Below the pieces are notes generated by a model that was not told where the DNA came from, did no database searches, and saw nothing but the letters and a program-made list of their open reading frames with translations. This document shows positions 12,300 to 23,400 of a DNA stretch of 64,000 nucleotides, one piece after another. The translations under genes were made by a program, and so were the position numbers. Origin of the DNA: Agrypnia vestita (lineage: Eukaryota; Arthropoda; Insecta; Trichoptera; Phryganeidae); the NCBI GenBank assembly GCA_016648135.1, contig JADDOH010023183.1, positions 1 to 64,000 of the forward strand, in the 5' to 3' direction. Every line of letters begins with the position of its first letter. The stretch's first letter is position 1.

Positions 12300-13010
12300 T
12301 TCCGCATCGCGGCCTTTTTTATTTATTAAAAAATTAACTTTATTTTTAATATGTAAGTTTATTTTAAAATTTCACGCGACACCACAATACCACAATTTGT
12401 CACCCTGCACCGCAAGGGGTTGGTAGGAGTGCCAGCGCGGGGTGCGGGGAGGCTACCCCCCTCCACCGCGTACGCAGGAGGTTGGGGGTGTGTGCCCAAG
12501 CACCAGTCAACGAAGCAGCCTGCACTGCCCGGGCTCCTGCCCGCGGCAGCCCCATCGGCGGCGGGCGCTCTAGCCGCCGCCACATGTTTTTCGAGAACGC
12601 GGGTCGGCGCCATCAGCGTCGCTTGAGAAGAAGGCGGCCTGCAGCGCCTCGGACCACCCAGATGATGGCCGCTTCACCACTACAGGCTCCCGAGGAAAGC
12701 CTGACGCCTTCCTGCAGCTCGGCGGCGACCGGGGTACTGACGCCACATGCTTCCGCGACCTGGACCACGTGCGCTCCCCGCGGGTTTCCGCGACCAGCGT
12801 GGTATGCGGAACTATTCGCGGTTTTTACGACCGCGGCCACGAGGGTCTCTGATAGTGAACTCGTGTTTTTTTATTGTGATGTTTTTGAACTGAATATGAA
12901 GTACACGACGGACTTATGTTGGGGGGGTCGGACTGATTATGTTTAGGCTAAGATTACTTATAAAGTTAGTAATATTGTTTTAGAGCGTAAGGTTTGACTT
13001 GTTTCTTTAA
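12300..13010. other. GC-rich island, no supported gene
   Basis: This is sharply GC-rich DNA (12395-12835) within AT-rich surroundings, giving several overlapping open frames on both strands. None has a recognisable domain, and their low-complexity Ala/Pro/Arg content is expected from base composition alone. The island resembles 41990-42430 in setting: both are followed within about 700 bases by a related segment with TGTGTTTTRAA and CCCGCT (13049 and 42790). Confidence 0.4.
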
Positions 13011-13268
13011 CTGTTTTTTGTGTTGTAATTAATGTATATAATCGTCATTGTGTTTTGAAACTCCCGCTACTTTCCTTGACATTCCATTGATAAGGTCACT
13101 GCGCACATCGCGTCGCATAATCTGCGCCTCACGCGAATTATTTGAGCGAATCCTCCATATCACAAGGAAAACAATTATCTTCAACATTAAATAGCACATG
13201 GAGGCAATATAAAATAAGAAAGCCACAGATATCAGGCTTAAAGGTCTTTGAACAATATTCTAAAACTA

Positions 13269-13920
13269 TCACCAGACATGGACTCGCGGAGCGGTCCGTG
13301 GCTCGATGAGAGGCAATTCGGCGGCACAGTGGCGGCGGCGTTTTAAAGCATGGCGGCCTCGCGGAGCAGTGTAATTCAACGCGAGGTTTGCAGCGACCAT
13401 GTAGGTGGCGGCATCTGGGCAGCCATCAGAGGGCGGCAGCCGCAACACGGTGTAGTGGTGAGGGCGGCCATGTATGACAGTGGCGCAGCAGGCAGCGTAA
13501 TAAGCCGCGGCGCAATAGGGCAGCCGCGATGCAGGCGCAGAGAGTGGACAGCTCAACGCGGCCTGCGCATCGAGCAGAGGGTGACGGCAGCAGGTGCGGA
13601 GAGGGGGCAGCGGGCATGTGTAATGGCGCAGTCCATAGGGGGTTGCTCGACACCATAACAGGCGGAGGCCGTTGTAAATTGATGACCTTGAAAAGGGCTT
13701 TTGCTGTCGGGCGCAGTAAGCAGTGGTGCAGTCCGTAGGAAGTCGCTCGACGCCGTAACAGGTGGAACTATGAATGTGAATCCGTTGCAGTTGTGAGGGA
13801 TGCAAGAGCAGGGCGATGCGATGGCTGGACAACAGCGCTGTCAGATGAGGTCGCGATAGAGTTGCGGCCTGGCCGACGGCTCAGTAGTGCAATTACAGGC
13901 GGCGCACACAGGACAGATTA
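13269..13920. repeat. GC-rich degenerate tandem repeat
   Basis: There are diverged copies of a unit containing GCAGTCC, TAGG, then CGCTCGACGCCGTAACAGG (13625-13665 and 13728-13765). The rest consists of similar GCGGC-rich words from 13320. Open frames on both strands here are compositional. Confidence 0.4.
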
Positions 13921-14044
13921 CGAATTTTCGACGACAAAAATATAAAATATTATTTTATTTGATATTCTGGTCAGAAATGCTTATGAAGAGACAACATAAT
14001 AATTATTAAAATAATACACAAATCACTTTGTTTTTACCACTTTA

Positions 14045-14110
14045 TTAGATTAAAAAATCTACATGTTTCGAGAACAATGTTCCTTCAGGATTATTGTGTA
14101 CTAAAGATTT
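14045..14110 (-). repeat. solo Penelope-like end with hammerhead-like fold
   Basis: On the minus strand: CTGAAGG, a stem around GAACATTGTTC, GAAA, the self-complementary CATG, then TA. Four bases (AATC and GATT) flank this and could pair as stem I. The layout matches the ends at 46011-46055 and 34025-34060. The core differs from the CUGANGA consensus at one position (A9 to G). Confidence 0.4.
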
Positions 14111-15133
14111 TTAAAAGTTAAACCAAGCAAATGTGTTATGGTGAAGGGGTGGGTGAGATGTTAAGTGGAAAAATATTCAAAATAGGATTATGCAAAAATT
14201 TCGTCTGTGCATTTATTATATTAGACTTAATATTAACGTTTTTCCTAATTTCGAGTATTTCTAAATTATTTATTTGTGGGATCTTATAATAATAATTATT
14301 TTCCAGAAAAATACTTAATTAGGATTGGGCGGGCTTAATTGGCGGCGGGTCAATTCAGGGGAAGGCCTAGTTATGAGACACCCTGTATGAAGGAAACTGA
14401 TTTGGAACACGTATACAATATTTAAAAAATTGATAATGTGTGTATGTTTTTGCGGTGGAATTGGTAAATGTTGCATTGTGTAGAGTGATCACTTAAGCTA
14501 TCTCATACAGTTCGTAAGTCCTGGGCCACCCTGTAAAGACTTTTTACATGTTTCCTATATAAATAACTTTGTCTCTGAGACTTTTGTAATTTATCTTAAT
14601 TAATAAATATCCATCTGTGGATAGAATCCAGTAATTGTGTTCTCACAATATACATATAAAAATATTATTAAATAATCAAATTAACTTATCTGATTATCTA
14701 AGTTTAAAGTTGTTCCCATTCTCCCAATGTGATCCCTGCCCTTCTTCCCCGCTCCGCAGCTGATATTCTGTCCCCCTCTGATATGCTTTCTCTCTATCTA
14801 ATTACTAAACTTCTATTTATTCTAAATACCTGTTCTTAAGTTAGTTTATATTATACTGTCCTCAAGAAGGTTGGGTGCAACCGAAGCCATTGTAAGTATA
14901 TTAATTGTATCAATTAATTGGCTTAAAACAGAATATATTTTTTATTTAAATTATTATGACCAGCTACAAAGTGCTTGCTTTCTTTGAAAAAAAAATTAAA
15001 TTAAACTCTTGACATTTTCAATTTTATATTTATAATTTATTTTCAATTCATTTTAATTTACAATTTATTATACAATAAAATTTGTTGTGGACTACATCTA
15101 CTAATACAATTAAAAACAATCATTGACAAAAGC

Positions 15134-15330
15134 TTAATATCCATGGGTGCTCCTCATCCCAATAATTTCATTCAGTGTGTCAGTGTTACGTGGCTTATTC
15201 CCAGTTAGCTTGCTGCAAACGAGTTCCTCAATTTGAAGATAATCTTGTGACTTCACTCTACTAAGGCCCACATACGCTTGGCCTTCTACAAACTTCGATC
15301 CCAAATAGATTACTCCTCACCGTCCTTCCT
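15134..15330 (-). pseudogene. PIF1-type helicase C-terminus, probably a Helitron remnant
   Basis: On the minus strand the frame reads SKFVEGQAYVGLSRVKSQDY, then LQIEELVCSKLTGNKPRNTD and LNEIIGM, ending at a TAA at 15136-15134. 'YVxLSRV' is the conserved last motif of PIF1/RecD-type helicases, and the downstream extension is of the kind found in Helitron-encoded helicases of insects. Upstream sequence (15350-15700) is not readable as helicase in one frame. A host PIF1 fragment is possible but less likely. Confidence 0.55.
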
Positions 15331-17056
15331 CCCCGTGTTTCCTTGCGTTGTGTTATGTGATGTTGAAGCGTAAGATGGGATAAATGTTAGAATGCTGCAT
15401 GATGGACTCTTTGGCTGAATGACATATATACTATACTATGGCAATCAAAGTCTAATTCAATGGACAGAATTATTGCATCGTGTAGCTGATCCCGAGCATT
15501 CAAGGGCCACATAATCTCTGTGTTAAGTTGTTTACCGCTGTGTTTAGAAGAAGACACCGCAGAATCGTAGCTGGCCTACTCATAATGCCATAGACGGAAT
15601 GTACGCGGGTTTAGGTAGCTTTCATATCCAGTATCCTTCGGGTCTAACACCTCCGGGGTTGACTTATGGAATTCTGAGATGAGAGTATCCATACCTTTTG
15701 CAGTGCTTATAGCAAATTGAAATATTGAATGAGATTGAGTAAATGAGGAGTTGGATAGTTTTTTTTTCAGGATTTTTAATAAAATTTAAAAAAAAACATG
15801 GAATAATATTTATTTGTTTATTATTTTAGAAATATGTATTCGCATTTCAAAAAATATAAGCAGAAGCACTGCAATAATAACTCATCTATAACTAGATCCA
15901 CTAAACTCTAATTGAATAATTATGTCTACTCCAACTGTATCACAGATTTAATAAAAATATATGCTTACATATTAACTTCGCATCACAAACATTACGTACA
16001 TAATATGTTTCGTAAGTTATGTTTATGTACGGTCTTTCAAAGACCAAATTGGAAGAAATTAATATTTTATTATGTGTAGTTTTATCTTTTTAGCCCGTGA
16101 AAATTAAAATTTTTATTTTATTAAATCTGATTATTGATCAATTGACAATTGCTACTCTTGACTGGTAACATGTATTCAATGATATTAGCTATTAAAATCT
16201 GTGAATATGACCGTCGTTTTAAGAGATTATCACAAAACATATACTAAATAAATTAACAAAAAATTACCTATAAAAGGACAAAAACTATATTCTATTATAC
16301 TACTCCATCACTGTATTGCACCCATCCTTTGTGTAAATAAATAATAATCAAATGAAAATACATATAGCAAATCACGAACAAACCAATTTTTTTAATAAAA
16401 TAAATTTTTACTTTAGTTAACAATATCTTCAGATGAAAATCACGAATTATAATATTTTTAGATATGCTTGAGTCCATTATTAGTAAACTAGTGAAAAAAT
16501 CTAAATAATACTTCAAAATAATAAAATATCATTATGATGTAATGTTCTGCTTTTGGTCAGTTTTCTAAAACTCTAAACATGGTACTGTCTACCTGACCTC
16601 GATAATATTGAATACATATATAGGTACTGGAAAAATAAGCTGAAGTGGTCCAGTTTTTCAGATATCAAAATAGATAACTCAGTTAGTTTCCCGCGTCAAT
16701 TGGAGCATGCTGTACCTCTTATTTACGTTATGTTACGGAACTCATAATGATGCCAAAATGTTGATTCATTTTAAAAATTTAATTACCTTATAAAGAAACC
16801 ACATTATTTTCATCAATGGTGGCGATCCACAGTAGATTCGTGACTGAAAAGAGACAAGCTCATTCAATGAAATATGTGTATCTATTTTTCTAGTTGATGG
16901 ACTTTTTATGGTAAATTCAACCACTAGCACGTGAGAAGTAATAATATGTAGAGGTTTACCACGTGGACCTCACTGCGATTTTTGAACTTGTATAAATTTT
17001 TATACTAATTATCCCTTTAATATATTAAATTAAGTTGTGTCCCCGTGAATAATTTG

Positions 17057-17449
17057 TTACTGTTTGAAAATAGATAGCACGAATGATAAAAATGTTTCCC
17101 CCTCTTTATTATCATTGTGGTGGCGATGATTTTGTCTAATTCCACAAGTATTATCCTTTCCATTTATTAAAACATTTCCAGCCTCTTTTTCCAGACAAAT
17201 CAGGCACATTTGTTTTTGGAGAATTGGCACTACAAGGTTAAAGTAATTAATTTTGGTATTGATGTTTTCACTCAATTTTTTGTGTTTCTTAATGCACAGA
17301 TCCCATTTATGACCATCTTCGGATGTCAATGGTGCTGGTCCTAAGTGGCTACGGTCAGCAAACAGACTCGACCTTAAAATTTCAATTTCTTGCCGAATAT
17401 CTTTTTGTAACCTTATCCATTCGGGTGTAAAACCATTATCTATTAAAAC
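17057..17449 (-). CDS. DNAJC28: terminal exon of DNAJC28
   Basis: The exon starts after TTGTATTTCAG with VLIDNGFTPEWIRLQKDI and continues to ENINTKINYFNLVVPILQKQ, the conserved end of DUF1992. It closes with a divergent His/Asn-rich tail (HRHHNDN) and a stop at 17059-17057. The frame joins the previous exon in phase 0. Confidence 0.9.
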   Translation of the reverse strand, partial: VLIDNGFTPEWIRLQKDIRQEIEILRSSLFADRSHLGPAPLTSEDGHKWDLCIKKHKKLSENINTKINYFNLVVPILQKQMCLICLEKEAGNVLINGKDNTCGIRQNHRHHNDNKEGETFLSFVLSIFKQ

Positions 17450-20400
17450 CTGAAATACAAAAGAATTAAGCCTTTATATTGATTTGTATTAATGTAGGCT
17501 CTCGACTCCTGGGAGGATGAAAGAATTGACATGGATAAAAAAAAACAGATAATCGCTGTATGTTAAAAAGTTTAATAAAAAATTATCTTACATACTCAGA
17601 CTTTTATTAAAAATATAACGAAGAAATTAGTTTTTCCTAAAAAATGTCAATAATAAGTAATAAATCAACCGCTGTTCATTTTATAATTTAAACTTAAGGG
17701 TTAGGTTACACCATCATAGGAATCTAAAATTTAGATAGAAATTGGGTGATTTTTTTACAAGGAGGTTGATTAATTATTTTTATTTTTTATGGCGCTTAAC
17801 CCTTTCCATTCGACATTGTGTAGATAATACGTCTTTTTGCGGACAATTTTAAAATAGTTGGGATATTTTTACTCAAGTTTTTGAAACACAATTGAAAGAC
17901 ATATTCTAGAAACGCAAAGATGCTCTATGTATCTGCTATGGTCGAGGGATGGCATATATCAGGCCGCTCCTCAGTGCACATATTGATTGACATTACAAAA
18001 GTACACTAGCAGTCATCGCATCATGCTGTCTTCAATATCTCGTCTCCAGCTGTGCATTATCGTATGTGTGTTTTTGTATTTAATTAATTATAATAAATAC
18101 ATGGGTGGTGTTGACGTGGCCGACCACTATACCTCATCATACTGCTTTATAAGAAAGACGCTCAAATGGTGGAGAAAACTATTTATCTGGGAGCTAGAAG
18201 TCTCTATAATAAATTTGTATGTGTAGTATAAAGACTGGACAGTAGAAAGTGGAAATGAGTCACAAGAAGTACAGACAAACTTTGCTCATGTCACTCATTG
18301 GAGACCATAGGGCTCCCAAAGCGAATCGCAGAACCGCGACCGAAACACATACGGAACGACATCTCAATGGAACTCCTCACTTCATATGGACGGAAGGAAC
18401 CAGGAACCAGGATGGAAGCGAAAAGATTGTGCTGTGTGTTCCAGCAGAAAAATAAAGGGTGGGAGAAAAAAACATATGAGGAAAAAACTTTGCTTCATCC
18501 CGGGATTGGTTTTAAAAAATACCATCCCAAAATGAGTTAAAAATTTGAGAATTAAGAATAATAATAAGGTATTATGTAATAACTCACGAATAAATACTTT
18601 ATAAATCACTCATAAATAAATGTTTTTAGATCCAAATATTTTTTTTTTTAAAAAAACTGATCCCAAAAAAAAACTCAATTTTGGCATGGAGCTGGTGGAA
18701 TAAAAACAAAAATAGTCTTAGAGTGGAAAGGTTTAATAAAGTATCATTTTATTGAAATTTAAAAAAAAAACATTATAGCCGCATCATGTCCCCTATCCTG
18801 TGGAGCTCCTCCCTCGTGAGATGCAAAATTCTTCAGTGCATGTTTGTTTCAGAAGATCATTTACTTGTTGTGAAATGAAATATGTATTATGATGCATATC
18901 CGATTTGGAAAAAATACGTCTTTTGTAAAATTGGGAGCAGTTAGAAAAAAAAATTCCCATGATTTTTTTTATAAATTATTGTTATTAACGGAAGACTTAT
19001 CAGATTAAAAAATTTGTATACTACATCATAAATATTTTATTTCTAAATAAGTAAATGATCTTCTTTTCTGTCTCGGACAAACATGCATTTGAGAATGTTG
19101 CATCTCAATCACAACGGAGGAGCTCCACGGGAATGGACATGACGCAGTCATTATATTTTTTTTTCAAAAATTTTCCCATAAAATAATATTTTAATATCAT
19201 ATACTATAATGTGATTGAAAATAATCAATCATGTAAACACATAACAATGTGTTTCTTCATTTTTCTGCTACGTATTAGGCCAGTTTAATTTTATAACGAT
19301 TTTTCATTTTAAATAATATTTCAAACTGTTAAAAATTTAACAATTTTTTTATTGTCCCAGTTAATCTGCAACCAAGTTAATAATCGCAACCCCAGTTAAA
19401 ATTTGAAAAAAATAAATGTTTTTTGTTTTTGTTAATATGACAATAAAACAAAACTATAATTAAAGAGTTAAGGTTATTAGTACGGTCGTTAGACATATTT
19501 AACTGTAAATGGTTACAGATATTTTATATGAACCGTATGTTTTTCCGAGAAACGATTCTCGACATTTCGTTGAAGTCCTATTATCGGTATAGTCAGAAAC
19601 ATTAATCAGTACGCCCTATACCTCTGCGGGTACAGGTCGTTCTCCTGATGACGTTGAATACGACTTCAACGAATCATCGAGAATCGTTTCTTGGAAAAAC
19701 ATAGAGTTCGTATAAAATATCCGTAACCATTTACAGTTTAAAATTATAATTATTATATACGAGTACAGAGAACTGCATAATTGAGAGGACTTCTGAAACG
19801 AGTTAGAGTTGTTATTTATTTCGTTTCTTGTTTTTTTAATTATTTTATCTTTTTTTAGACTTACTAAGAATGTCTTACACTAGTAGCAAAATTACATGTA
19901 AATACTGCACTTGAAACATCTCAAAATTGTATCATAGCAAACCTGGAAATTTAATGCATCATACATTTCAGATATGTATTAGTCTACTGCTAACCCTTGT
20001 TTTGTTTAAATAATTGTAATACATAACAGTACTTAAGTAAAGTGGTGAAGTTTTCATAAAATATGTGAGAAAACTAAGATTTCTATAAATATGTGTAGTA
20101 ATACTTTTTAATGTGTAAAAGGTTTCTAAAAATATGCAAGACGAAGTGCGTGAAAAAATTCAAGGAACACAATACAGGTAAAAATTTTAGGGACGAGCTA
20201 GAAACACCACACATAAAATCTTTACAATCCTCCTTGCTAAAAGACTAGAGGTACGCATATGCTGAACAGATAATAAGCGAATACCAGCGCGGCTTCTGAA
20301 GAAGAACAGCAGATCATCTACATTTTTACAATACAGATATGATGGAAAATTATTGGGAGTTTAATATTAGGTCCTTACATATGAAATTGGTGTTTTGCCG

Positions 20401-23400
20401 TACTGGCAAATTTGATCTCAAATATCTTCTCTTTGGTTAGGAATTCCAAATCCAAATTTATACAGCTATTTACTCATGTATTTGTGTTTTGAAAATTATA
20501 ATTCATTTATTTTTTGCTGCGGTGTTAGTGATAAAATTGTTTTAATCCACTTGAAGCAAATTGGTAAGGTGAAAAAGCTTGAAAGGTGGGTACCTCGCGA
20601 ATTGAGTGAAGCAAATCAACAAACGCGCGTTGACTGCTGCGTTGCATTACTCAACCGGCACAATAATGAAGGGATTTTAAATCTTAAATCTGGCCAGACG
20701 ATTACGGCATATGTCTATTGTCAGCAACTGCAAACCATGATGGAAAAGAAAGCTGCTAAACAACCGAGGCTGGTTAATCGCTCTAGGCTACTGCTGCTTC
20801 ATGATAACGCTAGACCACACACTGCACAACAGACGGCTACCAAATTAGAGGAGCTTCAATTGGAATGTCTAAGACATCCACCGTACTCTCTGGACCTTGC
20901 CCCAACAGATTACCATTTTTTTCGAAATTTGGATAACTTCTTGCAAAGGAAAAAATTCAACTCCGATGGGGCAGTACAAACCGCCTTCAAAGATTTTATT
21001 GATTCCCGTCCGAATGGTTTTTTTAGTAAAGGGATCGATGAACTACCTATGAGATGGCAAAAGTGCATAGATAGCAATGGTACATACTTTGATTAAATAA
21101 AACTATTATAATAAAAAAAAATCGGCTTTATGTTCCTCCCATCCTAAACGCCAATTTCATATGTAAGGACCTAATATGTATAAGTTTACATCAAGATTAT
21201 CTGTTAATTTTGAGCAAGTTTATTGCAGAATTAAACTCTATATGTAATATAATGAGACAACTTGAAAAAAGAAAATACAATGCATAAAATTAAATTAAAA
21301 CTATCAATCTTACTGTTATTATTATCTGTTATCGTCGTTTATCCTCTATTTTTCATAATATTATTGTGATTTTTATAATATAATTGTGATTGAAATTTAT
21401 AACGTGTTTTCATGGAGGTTTAATTGGTGCTTACTGTTTCACATTTTCTTTTACATACAAGAAAAATACAATTCGGTATGTGGGTGCTGTATTTAATAAG
21501 TGTATTTATTTTATCTGTTGATGGAGAACTAACTGTCACTGATGTAAATTCTAGTTTGTGTTGTATACCTTGATTTGGAACACAGCACATGGTTTTTTAT
21601 GTATACCAAAGAAATGAAACTTGCATTTTTTTTAAATATCTGATAACTTTTAGTCTATTCATCCTTTGCACAGCATATTATTTTGATTTAACCCTCTGAG
21701 ACCGTATGTATGTTCAAAAGAACACTAACTTTGTGATTTTATTTTTCCCATAATATATCGAATATGTCGGGTTTTTGTTTTCTGATTGCTGGCAACCTTG
21801 TCTATGGCGTCTATTTTTTTCCGCTTGGCTGCGATACGTAATCCCGCCTAAATTGTCGTTTGCATTTTGACAGATCAACTCAGTAAATCTTCCAATTCCG
21901 TCCGTTGTTATTTGCATATTTTAAGGATAAAATGACCTTGATTTATCCATTTTTTTAATTCAAATTATATTTATTTTGTTGCCTAAGGGTGTATTCTAAC
22001 TATAAAATAAGTAAATACATCAATTTTTCAAAGTTATTTGTCAGAATATTCAACTATAAGTTCTATAACAACTTCTAAACTATAAGGAAAAAAAAAACAC
22101 CAAAAATTTTCAAAAAATTCTGTGATGTGTTATCATACATCAAATATTTTTTACAACTGCCGTAATTAATTCAGGTTTCAGAGGGTTAATAAGATAACAC
22201 TTCGAAAACTAAAACAATTTTTAAATTAAAAAAAAGATTAAAACAGTAGTATGTATGTATATTCTTAACATTTTTGGCGGTCCTCTTAATTTTGCAGATT
22301 ACTGTACATTAGGGTGGGCCAAAAATTATTTTTTGTCATTTCTTAAGGGGCACATCGATAAAAAGGTGCCAAATGGTCTCAAATTAAGATATGTAAAATA
22401 TCATTACATTCTGATAAGTCTAACTGCCTCCGGATTGATGACGATTTTTCTTTTTTTTAGGATTCCAAACCAATAAACGTAACTTTCTTCAAGCATAGAT
22501 AATGTATATCATGATTGCGAGTATAAGAGGTTAGTGGGTTCAGTGTGGGAGAGTCGAGGAACACCTAGGGCGTATGTGCGCCCTGTTCACATATTTAGTC
22601 AGTGTCAGTAAAGCTCTGGCCGCAATTACTCGAGGTTGGGTCGGGCTCGTTTTCCTTATTTCTAGTATGGTTCGTACACGTCAAAAGCAGATATGTCCGT
22701 TGTTTGGTGATTCAAGTGATATTAAAAGTAATATGTTACCAACCTATGAAGATGTTATAAAGTTCTGAGTGGAATCGGCAAAATATAAAACGTGATAATG
22801 AAATTAATAGTGAACCCACTTACTTAGGAAATAGAGAATATTGTCGTTGCAAAAATTGAAGAAATATAGTCAAGAGCTTCTATTCCTACTATCCAAAAAA
22901 AAGTACGAAAAGGTATCATCTGAAATTCAACAATCTTTGAAAAACCACCCTCAAATACCAAAGAAGAAATTAGAAGAATTTCGCCATACCAGTTAAATAT
23001 TGTTTTACATTTCGTCTTGTAAGTGTAAGAATATTTACGAATGCATTTGCATTTGCTCCAGCTTCTGGCACATCGAAATGTATAGACCAAGCAATCACCG
23101 ATTTTTTTTTGAAATCAGAAATATCTATGAAGTCCTTGGTGGCTGTCGCATATGATGAAACTAACGTGAACCTTGGTAAATATGGAGGTGTCGTACATCT
23201 GCTTGAAAACAGATTAAGTAAATCGTTACAGTGGATTATCTGCTTACTTCATATGAATGAAGTATTGTTTCGGCACTTATTTCTACATATTGATGGTGGC
23301 ACATTGGAACCCAAAACATTTTTAGGGAGAATAGGTAAAGATCTAGAAGTATGTGAAAAAAGGCCCATTGTTCGATTTCAACGTATTTCAACAGAGTTAC

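Noticed and set aside
12482..12946. 154-codon plus-strand frame in the GC island
   Set aside because: Composition-driven; overlapping frames of similar length on both strands and no domain.
13269..13832. 187-codon minus-strand frame
   Set aside because: Lies in a degenerate GC-rich repeat and has no recognisable motif; His/Leu/Cys-rich composition reflects the repeat.
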